NCBI RefSeq assembly: GCF_014203895.1
Contig: NZ_JACHJY010000012.1
Span: forward strand, 151,283-215,282
Source of the DNA: Streptomyces nymphaeiformis
Lineage (GTDB): Bacteria; Actinomycetota; Actinomycetes; Streptomycetales; Streptomycetaceae
Length of the DNA: 64,000 nt
Direction: 5' to 3'
Shown: piece after piece, positions 24,742-40,000 of the stretch
Layout: every line of letters begins with the position of its first letter
Numbering within the stretch: the first letter of the stretch is position 1
Made by a program: the position numbers and the translations under genes
Notes under the pieces: generated by a model
The model's input: only the letters and a program-made list of their open reading frames with translations
Told to the model about the DNA's origin: nothing
The model's database searches: none

Positions 24742-25230
24742 TCAGCCCAGGTCCTTCCGCATCAGCGTGCACATCGTCTCGTACCGCCGGAGGGAGCCGT
24801 CCTCCGTCTCCACGTCCCAGGAGTCGGGCTCGCGGCCGAAGGCCCGGTAGCCGAGGCGTTCGTAGAGGGCCCGGGCGCGGGGGTTGTCCTCCTCCACGCC
24901 GAGTTCGGCGCGGGTCAGGCCCCGGGCCGCGATCCGCTGCTCGGCGGAGCCGATCAGGAACGTGCCGATCCCGCAGGACTGCAGGGCCGGGAGGACGCCG
25001 AGCTGCCACAGCGTGCCCGCGCCGGGCCTGACCGTGTAGTCGACGCCGCCGACGGCCACCGGCAGCCCGGCCGGCGTGCACACCGCCAGGTAGTCGACCT
25101 CGCCCGCCTCGGCGCGGCGGATCTGGTGGACGAGCTCACGCACGTGCTTGGGCGAACCGGCCCATCCACAGGCCGGCAGGTCCGCCTCGGTGAGATCCCG
25201 CACCGACAGGCGCAGCCTGATCTCGGTCAT
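24742..25230 (-). CDS. GNAT N-acetyltransferase
   Basis: 162 residues from ATG 25230 (RBS AGGGGA); a GTG at 25236 in GTGA overlap is possible. Acetyl-CoA site: LGVLPALQSCGIGTFLIGSA (Q/RxxGxG/A form) followed by RALYERLGYRAFG. Substrate unknown. It follows the DUF4288 gene. Confidence 0.85.
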   Translation of the reverse strand: MTEIRLRLSVRDLTEADLPACGWAGSPKHVRELVHQIRRAEAGEVDYLAVCTPAGLPVAVGGVDYTVRPGAGTLWQLGVLPALQSCGIGTFLIGSAEQRIAARGLTRAELGVEEDNPRARALYERLGYRAFGREPDSWDVETEDGSLRRYETMCTLMRKDLG

Positions 25231-25232
25231 CG

Positions 25233-25556
25233 TCACGTCCCCTGGTGCTCGTGGCCGGTGTCGAAGTACTGGTCCAGATAGGCCTCTTCGCCGAGGGGGC
25301 TGTCCCGCACCAGCGAGAAGACCTCGTCTCCGTCGTCCGGCCGGCCGTCGGTCGCCAGGCGGTAGCACTGGGCCAGCTCCAGGTACCGGTGACCGTTCTC
25401 CGTCGCATAGGTCCGCGCCTCGCCCTCCGCCCGGGCGATGGCCTGCTCCATCGAGCCGGCCCGCCACAACGTCAGGCGCTCCTCGTAGGGCGCGCCCTCC
25501 CAGGCCACCCACTGGAACACGCACCGAACCGCGTACCAGGACTCCTCGTACGCCAT
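25233..25556 (-). CDS. DUF4288 protein
   Basis: 107 residues beginning MAYEESWYAVRCVF with the DUF4288 pattern YEERLTLWRAGSMEQAIARA. Function unknown; it is translationally linked to the GNAT gene by a 3-base gap/overlap. Confidence 0.8.
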   Translation of the reverse strand: MAYEESWYAVRCVFQWVAWEGAPYEERLTLWRAGSMEQAIARAEGEARTYATENGHRYLELAQCYRLATDGRPDDGDEVFSLVRDSPLGEEAYLDQYFDTGHEHQGT

Positions 25557-25713
25557 GGTGATCTCCTCGAACCGGGGTGCCCAAAGGCTGGACGACCGCC
25601 GATTCTCACGACCGCGAGTCGCCTCGGCAATCGAATAAGTCCGCTCCGCTCCCGGTGCGGGAAACCCACATTTCCGGCGACGTCGGTGCTCATCCCCGGG
25701 ATACTGGTCGCCC

Positions 25714-26466
25714 ATGGATGAGGTCAAGGTCGTCGTCGCCCATTCCGAGCGTGCGACTCTGCGCGTCGGCGACGTGTTCCTGAAGGTGGACGCGGATCAG
25801 GCGCGCATCGACGTCGAGGTCGAGGCGATGTCCCTGGCACCGGTCCCGACCCCGGAGGTCCTGTGGCGCAAGCCGCCCGTGCTCGCGATCGCCGCGCTGC
25901 CGGGGACGACGCTCGGGCGCCTCGGCGGGCCGTCGACCGGGTCGCCGGCGGCGTGGGCCGCGGCGGGCGCCGCCATCCGGAAGCTGCACGACGCGCCGCT
26001 GCCGTCCTGGCCGGGCCAGGCCGGGCGGAGCGTCGTCGCGCTGGCGGCGGAACTCGACGCCGAGTGCGAGTCGCTCGTGACGAACGGCCTCCTGCCCGCC
26101 GATCTGGTCACCCGCAACCGCCAGGTCGCCGAGGCCGCGCTCCGGCCGTGGACTCCGGCGTTCACGCACGGCGACCTGCAGATCGCGCACGTCTTCGTCG
26201 ACGGCGACGAGGTCACGGGCATCATCGACTGGTCCGAGGCGGGCCAGGGCGACGCCCTGTACGACCTCGCCACCTTCACGCTCGGACACGAGGAGCACCT
26301 CGACGACGTCCTCGCCGGCTACGGCACCGACCTCGACCTCGACCTCGACGTGATCCACGCGTGGTGGTCGTTGCGAAGCCTGCTGGCGGTTCGCTGGCTG
26401 ATCGAGCACGGCTTCGACCCCTTCGCACCGGGCTGCGAGGTCGACGTGCTGAGATCCCGGATGTGA
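25714..26466 (+). CDS. APH-family phosphotransferase
   Basis: 250 residues with the aminoglycoside/choline-kinase-like catalytic loop HGDLQIAHVFVDG (Asp and downstream residue; usual HGDxxxxN has His here in place of Asn) near 152 and the metal-binding IIDWSEAG near 170. It may phosphorylate an antibiotic or small alcohol; the loss of the Asn makes activity uncertain. Confidence 0.8.
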   Translation: MDEVKVVVAHSERATLRVGDVFLKVDADQARIDVEVEAMSLAPVPTPEVLWRKPPVLAIAALPGTTLGRLGGPSTGSPAAWAAAGAAIRKLHDAPLPSWPGQAGRSVVALAAELDAECESLVTNGLLPADLVTRNRQVAEAALRPWTPAFTHGDLQIAHVFVDGDEVTGIIDWSEAGQGDALYDLATFTLGHEEHLDDVLAGYGTDLDLDLDVIHAWWSLRSLLAVRWLIEHGFDPFAPGCEVDVLRSRM

Positions 26467-26626
26467 CGCGCCTTCAGCCGGTTCTCGCACGAGATCGTCC
26501 GACACCCCCGCCTCGACTCCGTCGCCGACGAAACCCCCTGCCCCGCCCGCGCCGTGACACCCCTGACCCCGTAGGGCCTCCCCCTCCCCCTTGGACCGCC
26601 GGACGGCCCGCCGAGGTGGACAGCCC

Positions 26627-26671
26627 GAAGGCCCGTCGCGTCCACCGGCAGGGTGGTGGCGACGGGCCTTC
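26627..26671. terminator. Bidirectional terminator between APH and ABC permease genes
   Basis: A 13-bp perfect stem (GAAGGCCCGTCGC, 26627-26639, with 26659-26671) enclosing an inner GTCCACC/GGTGG stem, at the convergent 3' ends of 25714-26466 and 26701-27486. Confidence 0.75.
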
Positions 26672-26700
26672 CAGGACGTTCATCGTGCGGGTCACGCGGG

Positions 26701-27486
26701 TCACTTGGCGTCTCGGTCGAACACCGCCTTCGACCAGAAGTAGCCGAGGGCCGTCAGGGCCACGCACCAGGCCAGGGCCAGCCAGCCGTTGTGGCCGATC
26801 TCGGTGCCGAGGAGCAGGCCGCGGAGGGTTTCGATGGCCGGGGTGAAGGGCTGGTACTCGGCGATCGGCTGGAACCAGCCGGGCATCTGGTCGACCGGCA
26901 CGAAGGTGCTGGAGATCAGGGGGAGGAAGATCAGCGGCATCGCGTTGTTGCTGGCCGCCTCCGCGTTCGGGCTCACCATGCCCATCCCGACCGCGATCCA
27001 GGTCAGCGCCGTGGCGAAGAGGACCAGGAGCGCGAAGGCCGCCAGCCACTCCAGTGCCGTCGCGTCCGTCGAGCGGAAGCCGATCGCGACACCGACCGCG
27101 CCGACGAGGACGACGCTGATGACGGACTGCAGGACGCTGCCGATGACGTGGCCGGTGATGACCGAGCCGCGGTGGATCGCCATGGTCCGGAAGCGGGCGA
27201 TGATGCCCTCGGTCATGTCGTTCGAGACCGAGACCGCCGTGCCGATCGTCGTCGAGCCGATCGTCATCAGCAACAGGCCCGGGACCAGGTACGCGATGTA
27301 GTCGGAGCGGTCCCCGCCGCCCATGCCCGCGCTCATCGTGTCTCCGAAGATGTAGACGAAGAGCAGGAGCAGCATGATCGGGGTGAGGAGCAGGTTCAGC
27401 GTGAGGGAGGGGTAGCGGCGGGCGTGCAGGAGGTTGCGCCGCAGCATCGTCGTCGTGTCACGGGCGGCCAGGGACAGGGTGCTCAT
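26701..27486 (-). CDS. DrrB-like ABC-2 permease
   Basis: 261 residues, six membrane segments, with the ABC-2 motif GIIARFRTMAIHRGSVITGH and the conserved NAMPLIFLPLISSTFVPVDQMPGWF. ATGA overlap with the ATPase gene. Exports hydrophobic compounds, as DrrB does for anthracyclines; substrate unknown. Confidence 0.92.
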   Translation of the reverse strand: MSTLSLAARDTTTMLRRNLLHARRYPSLTLNLLLTPIMLLLLFVYIFGDTMSAGMGGGDRSDYIAYLVPGLLLMTIGSTTIGTAVSVSNDMTEGIIARFRTMAIHRGSVITGHVIGSVLQSVISVVLVGAVGVAIGFRSTDATALEWLAAFALLVLFATALTWIAVGMGMVSPNAEAASNNAMPLIFLPLISSTFVPVDQMPGWFQPIAEYQPFTPAIETLRGLLLGTEIGHNGWLALAWCVALTALGYFWSKAVFDRDAK

Positions 27487-28439
27487 CGGGCGGACTCCTT
27501 CTGCTGGGCGGGGACGGTGGTGGTGGCGGTCAGGGCGAAGAAGACGTCGTCCAGGTCCGGGGTGTGGACCGTCAGTTCGTCCGCCTCGATTCCCGACGCG
27601 TCGAGTCGGTCGAGGATCGTGCGCAGGTTGCGCTGGCTGCCGTCGCTCGGGAGCTGCAGCGCCAGCGCCTCGTCGTCGCGGGCCGCTTCGTGGAGCGTGG
27701 TGGCGGCCGAGCGGTAGGCGTCCGGGTCGGTGAAGCGGAGGCGGATGTGCCCGCCCGGGATCATGCGCTTGAGCTCCTCGGCCGTTCCCTCCGCCGCGAT
27801 CTTGCCGTTGTTGAGGACCGCGATGCGGTCGGCCAGCTGGTCGGCCTCCTCCAGGTACTGCGTCGTCAGGAAGACCGTCACGCCGTCGGCGACGAGTTCG
27901 CGGATGATCTGCCACATGTTGTGGCGGGAGCGGGGGTCCAGGCCCGTCGTCGGCTCGTCGAGGAAGATGATCCTCGGGCTGCCGACCAGCGTCATCGCGA
28001 TGTCCAGGCGGCGCTTCATGCCGCCGGAGTACGTGGAGGCCGGCTTCTTCGCGGCCTCCGTCAGGTCGAAGCGGGCGAGGAGTTCGGCGGCGACCCGGCG
28101 GCCCTCCTGCTTCGACAGGTGGTTCAGGTCCGCCATCAGGAGCATGTTCTCCTCTCCCGTGATCAGGCCGTCGACCGCGGAGAACTGGCCGGTGACGCCG
28201 ATCGCCGCCCGGACGGACTGCGCCTGCGCGGTGAGGTCGTGGCCGGCGACCTGCGCCCGGCCGCCGTCCGCCGTGATCAGCGTGGAGAGGATCTTCACGG
28301 CGGTCGTCTTGCCCGCGCCGTTCGGGCCGAGCAGGGCGAAGATCGTGCCCTCGGGGACGGTCAGGTCGATGCCGTCGAGGACGGTCTTGTCGCCGTAGGA
28401 CTTGCGCAGCCCGTTCGCCGCGATCGCCGTGGTGGTCAT
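27483..28439 (-). CDS. DrrA-like ABC ATPase
   Basis: 318 residues: Walker A GPNGAGKTT (about 39-47), signature YSGGMKRRLD, Walker B IIFLDEPTTGLD and a C-terminal DrrA-type regulatory region (about 220-318). Drug-export or self-resistance ATPase. Follows the DUF4097 gene by 30 bases in the same operon. Confidence 0.95.
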   Translation of the reverse strand: MTTTAIAANGLRKSYGDKTVLDGIDLTVPEGTIFALLGPNGAGKTTAVKILSTLITADGGRAQVAGHDLTAQAQSVRAAIGVTGQFSAVDGLITGEENMLLMADLNHLSKQEGRRVAAELLARFDLTEAAKKPASTYSGGMKRRLDIAMTLVGSPRIIFLDEPTTGLDPRSRHNMWQIIRELVADGVTVFLTTQYLEEADQLADRIAVLNNGKIAAEGTAEELKRMIPGGHIRLRFTDPDAYRSAATTLHEAARDDEALALQLPSDGSQRNLRTILDRLDASGIEADELTVHTPDLDDVFFALTATTTVPAQQKESAR

Positions 28440-28469
28440 GGTGATGGCTCCTGGAAGGCCGTGGGTGGG

Positions 28470-29135
28470 TTAGAGGCTTCGGGCCGTGATGTCGCCGTAC
28501 GCCGTGGTCGCCTGGATGTTCAGGGCCGACGTGCCGTCGTTGCGCAGGGAGTTGTCGACGCGGCCGTAGGCGGTGCCCGCGTTCAGGGAGGCGGAGACGC
28601 CGGCCGCCGCGCCGACCGCGATGTCGCCCTTCTGGGTGGTCAGGGTGAGCGTGCCGCCCGTCGCCTCGGCGATGCGGATGTCGCCCCGCGCGGTGCTGAT
28701 CTCCGCCGGGCCGGTCAGCCGGCCGACCTCGACGTCGCCGTCGGCGGCGTTGAGGCGGAGGCCGGCGGCCTCGTCGATCTTGATCTGGCCGTACGCGCCC
28801 TCGAAGACGACCTCGCCGAGCCGTCCGACGCCGCGGAACTCGGTCGCGGCGGCCTCGGCCTCGACGCGGGAGCCGGCCGGGAGCTGGACGGTGACCTCGA
28901 TGGATCCGTTGCCCCCGAGGATGCCGTTCTTCGTCTTCGGGACCTCGACGCGCAGGACGCCGTCGGCGTAGGCGACTTCGGTGCGCTCGGCCGTCTTCAC
29001 GTCGCGGCTCTTGGAGGGGTCGGCGGGCAGGACCTCGACGGTGGCGTCGGCCCGGTCGGCGGCGATGAGGCGGATGCGGCCGGCGGGGACGGCGAGGACG
29101 GTGGCGATCGGGGCGGTGGTGTCGAACTTCTGCAT
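28470..29135 (-). CDS. DUF4097 beta-repeat protein
   Basis: 221 residues of repeated short beta strands (DUF4097/adhesin-like solenoid), for example GVGRLGEVVFEGAYGQIKI, then ADGDVEVGRLTGPAEISTAR. No signal peptide, so likely cytoplasmic or membrane-associated. Commonly found with DrrAB-like transporters and their HTH regulator; role unknown. Confidence 0.85.
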   Translation of the reverse strand: MQKFDTTAPIATVLAVPAGRIRLIAADRADATVEVLPADPSKSRDVKTAERTEVAYADGVLRVEVPKTKNGILGGNGSIEVTVQLPAGSRVEAEAAATEFRGVGRLGEVVFEGAYGQIKIDEAAGLRLNAADGDVEVGRLTGPAEISTARGDIRIAEATGGTLTLTTQKGDIAVGAAAGVSASLNAGTAYGRVDNSLRNDGTSALNIQATTAYGDITARSL

Positions 29136-29272
29136 GGTGCTGCTCCTTCGTCTGTGGCGGGCGCTTGTTCGCCGCGCCGTTTCCGATGAAGGAAAAGCTA
29201 CGTTGCGTTCGAAGGTTCGGCAAGCACTTCATTGCGTGAAAACAGTGTCTTCGCAGGTCAGTTACCAGATTT

Positions 29273-29348
29273 CATTGCAATGGTTCTGGAACTAATGCAA
29301 CGTCACGCATCCATTGCGTTGCAATGGACTGGAAGTGAACGCTATGCT
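29273..29348. promoter_or_regulatory. Divergent operator/promoter between DUF4097-ABC operon and regulator
   Basis: Palindromes CATTGCAATG (29273-29282) and CCATTGC-GTT-GCAATGG (29311-29327), with further ATTGCG halves at about 29230. The plus-strand promoter TTGCAA (29319-29324), 18-base spacer, TATGCT (29343-29348) overlaps the second palindrome, predicting autorepression by the 29396 protein. Confidence 0.65.
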
Positions 29349-30122
29349 GGGCCCACCACGGGCGACGCGCGCCACGGACGACGAAGGAGACCGCGATGCC
29401 GGGAGGCAGACTCACCCAGCCCGAACGCCAGCAGATCGCCCTCGGGCTCGCCGACGGGCTGGCGTACGCGGAGATCGCCCGCCGCCTCGACCGTCCGACC
29501 TCGACCATCACCCGCGAGGTCATGCGCAACGGCGGCCCCGCCGGCTACCGCGCCGACCTCGCCCACCGCGCCACCGAGCAGCGCGCCCACCGCCGCAAGC
29601 CGGCCGCGCCCCGCGGAACCTCCGCCGCCCCGCAGGCACATGGGCGTGACGCCGAGGCCGTGCGCGCGTACGAGGAGACGTTCACGACCGTCATGATGGC
29701 CTCGGGCATGCCGAAGATGACGGCCCGCGTCATGGCCGCCCTGACCCTCGCCGACGCGGGCAGCCTCACCGCGTCCGAACTCGCCGACCGCCTCCAGGTC
29801 AGCCCGGCGTCCATCTCCAAGGCGGTCACGTTCCTGGACAGCCAGGACCTCATCCGCCGGGAGCGCGACGAGCGCCGCCGCGAGCGCTACACCGTCGACG
29901 ACGACGTCTGGTTCCAGTCGATGATGGCGTCCGCCCGGTCCCTCGCCCAGATCGTCGAGACCGCGCGGGAGGGCGTCACCGTCTTCGGCTCCGACACCCC
30001 GGCCGGCCACCGCCTGGAGAGCGTCGCCCGCTTCCTCGACTTCGTCGCGGAGAACACGGCCCGGGCCGCCGAACAGGCCCGGGCCATCCTCCATTCGAAG
30101 CCCCCCGCCCCGGGGGACAGTG

Positions 30123-33800
<3,678 letters not shown>

Positions 33801-33849
33801 GGTCTTCCCTTCGTCTGTGACCGCGCCGTCGCCGCGCCCTCGCCGCACC

Positions 33850-34057
33850 CCGTTGTGGGCATACGTTCCGCAGGGGCGGAACGGGTGGGCACAACGGACC
33901 CGCGCCCTGCCGGCGCCAGAGGCTCATGCGCCCTGACCCGCACCCCAGCGGCGGCGCACACCCGGTACGGGTCCAGGCGCGGAACGCGGAGGCGCCGCTA
34001 GAGGGCGCCGTCCCGTGTGCCCACCCGTCCCGCCCTGCGGGACGATTGCCCACACGG
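33850..34057. repeat. Long nested palindromic element, copy 2
   Basis: 208-bp copy in inverted orientation relative to 4005-4251, beginning CCGTTGTGGGCA and ending TTGCCCACACGG, with the same hairpin-in-hairpin plan; lacks the 40-bp insert. It fills most of the gap between the indigoidine synthetase start (33800) and the MDMPI-like stop (34094), so the synthetase promoter must lie in or near it. Confidence 0.85.
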
Positions 34058-34093
34058 GCGGAGCGCAGGCCCACCAGGCGCGGGCGCGGCCGG

Positions 34094-34758
34094 TCAGCGG
34101 TAGATGAGGAGTTCTTGTTCCGTCGCGCCCGTGAGGGCGTAGCGCGTGCGGACCAGGGGGCGGCCCGCGTAGATGCGGATCAGGGTCGCCGCGTCGCCGA
34201 TGAAGCGCGCCGCCGGCCTGCCCTCGATCTCGTTGCCGAGGGAGACCCGACGGCCGGAGCGGTCCGCCAGGTCTCCGATCAGACGCGGCGTCTCCCGCCG
34301 GCGGCTCGTCATCGAGAGCAGCGGGAGCGCCAGGTCCAGCGCCTCGCCGCAGTACGCGCCGGGCTCGCCGAAGGCCTCCCGTACGTCCCCGGCGTGGACC
34401 CACTCGCCGAGGGCGACCGCGTCCAGGCGGCCGTCCTCCCGGGCCGCGATGACCGGGCCCGCCTCCGTGAGGCCGCGTTCCAGTTCGTCGAGGATCCGGT
34501 CGAGCGGCCAGTCCTCCCGGTCCGCCACGTCGCAGGCGTTCGCCTCCGGCAGGAACACGCCTTCCTCCAGGCGGTCCTCGACGATCCGGACGAGCGCCGC
34601 CCCGCAGTGGGCGAGGACCTGCCGGGCGGTCCAGCCGGGGCAGGCGGTGCGGAGCTCGTACGCCTCCTCCGGTGTGCGCCGGAGGAGCGGCATCAGCAGG
34701 TCCCGTTCCGTACGGAGGAGCCGGTCGGGGAGCCAGGGGTCACGTTCCGTACACATCA

Positions 34759-34759
<1 letters not shown>
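34094..34759 (-). CDS. Maleylpyruvate-isomerase-like (MDMPI/DinB fold) protein
   Basis: 221 residues with the MDMPI N-terminal motif TACPGWTARQVLAHCG and a C-terminal region (about 110-220) of the TIGR03083 type. Members of this DinB-like superfamily bind metal and often use mycothiol as cofactor. Its ATG overlaps the ahcY stop by one base (TGATG), so it is translated with the SAM operon. Possible roles: thiol-dependent isomerase or transferase acting on the pathway product, or detoxification. Confidence 0.8.
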
Positions 34760-36160
<1,401 letters not shown>

Positions 36161-36168
<8 letters not shown>

Positions 36169-37033
36169 GAGCTGCGACTCTCCTTGCGCTGAGGATGGTT
36201 CGGTGGATTTCCAGGGCCGCCGTCGACTTGTTGAGCGTGATGTAGTGCAGGCCCGGCGCGCCCTCGTCGAGCAGCCGCAGTCCCATCTGCGTGGCGTGCT
36301 CGACGCCGATGCGGTACGCGGCGGCCGGGTCGTCCTTCGCCGCCTCCAGGCGGTGCGCCAGGTCCTCGGGGAAGGCCGCGTCCGACAGCTCGGCGAAGCG
36401 GCGGATCTGGCGTACGTCGGTGGCCGGCATGATCTCCGGGATGATCGGGGTGTCGCAGCCGGCGGCGGCGACCCGGTCCCGCAGCCGCAGGTAGTCCTCG
36501 GGGTCGAAGAACATCTGCGTGATGGCGTAGTCGGCGCCCGCACGGCACTTGGCGACGAAGTGCGCGAGGTCGCTCCCGGCGTCGAAGGAGCGGGGATGCC
36601 CCTCCGGGAACGCCGCCACGCCGATCCTGAACTCGCCCAGCGAGCGGACCAGTTCGACCAGCTCGCTCGCGTACGTGAAGCCCTGCGGGTGCGGGGTCCA
36701 CGCGCCGCGCGGGTCGCCCGGCGGGTCGCCGCGCAGGACGAGCACGTCCCGGACGCCGGCGTCCGCGTAGGCGCCGATGATGGCCCGCAGCTCGGCGACC
36801 GAGTGCCCGACGGCGGTCAGATGGGCGACGGGCCGCAGGGTGGTCTCGGTGACGATCCGCTTCGTGACGTCGATGGTCCGGTCGCGGGACGATCCGCCCG
36901 CGCCGTACGTCACGGAGACGAAGTCCGGCCGGAGGGCCTCGACGCGGCGGATCGCGTCCCAGAGGGTCTGCTCGCCCCTGTCGGTCTTCGGCGGGAAGAA
37001 CTCGAAGGAGTACGTGGGGGATTCGGGGTTCAC
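36161..37033 (-). CDS. metF: Methylenetetrahydrofolate reductase
   Basis: 290 residues from a GTG in GTGA overlap with metH. Opening SPTYSFEFFPPKTDRGEQ with the catalytic Glu, then FVSVTYGAGGSSRD, HLTAVGHS, DVLVLRGDPP and a ITQMFFDPEDYLR strand. Makes 5-methyl-THF, the methyl donor for the adjacent MetH. Confidence 0.96.
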
Positions 37034-40000
37034 AGGCGTCGGCCTCCCGCGTTGAAGTAGCTCGCCTCCGGGTGGTGGACGACGATCGCGTCCGTCGACT
37101 GCTCGGGGTGCAGCTGGTACTCCTCCGACAGCACGACCCCGATCCGCTCCGGCCGGAGCAGATCGGCGATCTTCGCCCGGTCCTCCAGGTCGGGGCAGGC
37201 CGGGTAGCCGAGGGAGTAGCGGCAGCCCTGGTACTCGGTGCGCAGCATCCCGTCGAGGCCGGTGGGTTCCGAAGCGCCGGCGATGCCCCAGTCGGCGCGG
37301 ACGCGCGCGTGCCAGTACTCGGCCAGCGCTTCCGCCAACTGCACGGACAGGCCGTGGAGTTCGAGGTAGTCGCGGTAGGCGTCGGCGGCGAAGAGCCGGG
37401 CCGTCTCCTCCCCGATCCTCGATCCGACGGTGACGACCTGGAGCGCGACCACGTCGACCTCGCCGGAGTCCTCGGCGCGGTGGAAGTCGGCCAGGCAGAG
37501 GCGGCGGCCCCGCTGCTGGCGGGGGAAGGAGAAGCGGGTCCGCTCGCCTCCGTCCTCGTCCAGGACGATCAGGTCGTCGCCCTTGGACACACAGGGGAAC
37601 CAGCCGTGGACGACGGCCGCCTCGACCAGGTCCTCCCGCTCGATGCGGTCGAGCAGGGCCCGCAGGCGCGGCCTGCCCTCCGTCTCGATGGTCGCGGCGT
37701 CCTTGAGTCCCCACTGGCCCTTGAAGAGGGCGGTCTCGTCGAGCCAGGGGGCGTACTCGGCGAGGGGGATGCCGGTGACGACCTTCGACCCGAGGAAGGG
37801 GGGTTCGGGTACGGGGTTGTCGGTGGCGACGTCGGAGCGGCCGGCCGGCTCGGGCTCGCGGACCTCCAGGACCGGCTCGGTGCGCTTCGGCACCCGGCGC
37901 TGCTTCAATTCCGGCAGTACGGCTCCGGGGACGCCGCGCTTGACGCCCATGAGTGCGTCCATGAGCCGCAGGCCCTCGAAGGCGTCCCGGGCGTAGCGGA
38001 CCTCGCCCTCGTACAGCTCGTGGAGGTCCTGTTCGACGTATGCCCTGGTCAGGGCGGCCCCGCCCAGGATCACCGGGTACTTCGAAGCCAGTCCCCGGGC
38101 GTTCAGCTCCTCCAGGTTCTCCTTCATGATGACCGTGGACTTCACGAGGAGGCCGGACATGCCGATGACGTCCGCCCGGTGCTGCTCCGCCGCCTCCAGG
38201 ATCGCCGACACCGGCTGCTTGATGCCGATGTTGACGACGTTGTAGCCGTTGTTGGAGAGGATGATGTCGACGAGGTTCTTGCCGATGTCGTGGACGTCCC
38301 CGCGGACGGTCGCGAGCACGATCGTGCCCTTGCCCTCCGCGTCGGACTTCTCCATGTGCGGCTCCAGGTACGCCACCGCCGTCTTCATGACCTCGGCGGA
38401 CTGGAGCACGAACGGCAGCTGCATCTGGCCGGAGCCGAACAGCTCGCCGACCGTCTTCATGCCGTCGAGGAGCACGTCGTTGACGATCTCCAGCGCCGGC
38501 CGCTCCCCCAGTGCCTCGTCGAGGTCCGCCTCCAGGCCGTTCTTCTCGCCGTCGACGATCCGCCGCTTGAGACGCTCGTCGAGCGGCAGGGCCAGGAGCT
38601 CCTCCGCCTTGCCGGCCTTGAGGGACTTCGCCGTGGCGCCCTCGAAGAGCTCCAGGAGGCGCTGGAGCGGGTCGTACCCCTCCCGCCTGCGGTCGTAGAT
38701 CAGGTCGAGGGCGACCTCGACCTGCTCCGGCTCCAGACGGGCGATCGGGAGGATCTTCGACGCGTGGACGATCGCCGAGTCCAGGCCCGCCTTCACGCAC
38801 TCGTCGAGGAAGACCGAGTTGAGGACGATCCTGGCCGCCGGGTTGAGGCCGAAGGAGATGTTCGACAGGCCCAGGGTCGTCTGGACGTCCGGGTGGCGGC
38901 GCTTCAGTTCGCGGATCGCCTCGATGGTGGCGATGCCGTCGCCCCGCGACTCCTCCTGGCCCGTGCAGATCGTGAAGGTGAGGGTGTCGATCAGGATGTC
39001 GGACTCCCTGATCCCCCAGTTCTCCGTGAGGTCCTCGATGAGCCGCTCGGCGATCGCGACCTTCGCCTCGACCGTCCTGGCCTGGCCCTCCTCGTCGATC
39101 GTGAGGGCCATCAGGGCGGCGCCGTGCTCCTTGGCGAGCGCCGTGACCTGCGCGAACCTCGATTCGGGGCCGTCGCCGTCCTCGTAGTTGACCGAGTTGA
39201 TGACGGCACGGCCGCCGAGCTTCTCCAGGCCGGCGCGCAGGACACCGACCTCGGTGGAGTCGAGGACGATCGGCAGGGTGGAGGCGGTCGCGAAGCGGCC
39301 CGCGAGCTCCGCCATGTCCGCGGCACCGTCCCGGCCCACGTAGTCGACGCACAGGTCGAGCATGTGCGCGCCCTCGCGGATCTGGTCGCGGGCCATCTCG
39401 ACGCAGTCGTCCCAGCGGCCTTCGAGCATGGCCTCGCGGAACTTCTTCGAGCCGTTGGCGTTGGTCCGCTCGCCGATCGCCAGGTACGAGGTGTCCTGGC
39501 GGAACGGCACGTGGCTGTACAGGGAGGACGCGCCCGGTTCCACGGCCGGCTGCCGGTCGAGGACGGCCGCGCCGCGCACCCGCTCCACGATCTCCCGCAG
39601 GTGCGCGGGGGTCGTCCCGCAGCAGCCGCCGACCAGGGCGGGCCCGTACTCCCGTACGAACTGCTCCTGGGCGTCGGCCAGTTCGGCCGGGGACAGCGGG
39701 TAGTGGGCGCCGTCGGAGGTGAGGACCGGCAGGCCCGCGTTCGGCATGACCGAGATCGGGATGCGGGCGTGCCGGGAGAGGTGCCGCAGGTGCTCGGCCA
39801 TCTCCACGGGGCCCGTGGCGCAGTTCAGGCCGATCATGTCGATGCCGAGCGGCTCCAGGGCCGTCAGCGCGGCCCCGATCTCCGAGCCGAGCAGCATCGT
39901 GCCGGTGGTCTCGACCGTGACCTGCACGATGAGCGGCAGGTCCACGCCGACCCAGTCCAGGGCCCGGCGGGCGCCGATGACGGCCGCCTTCGTCTGGAGC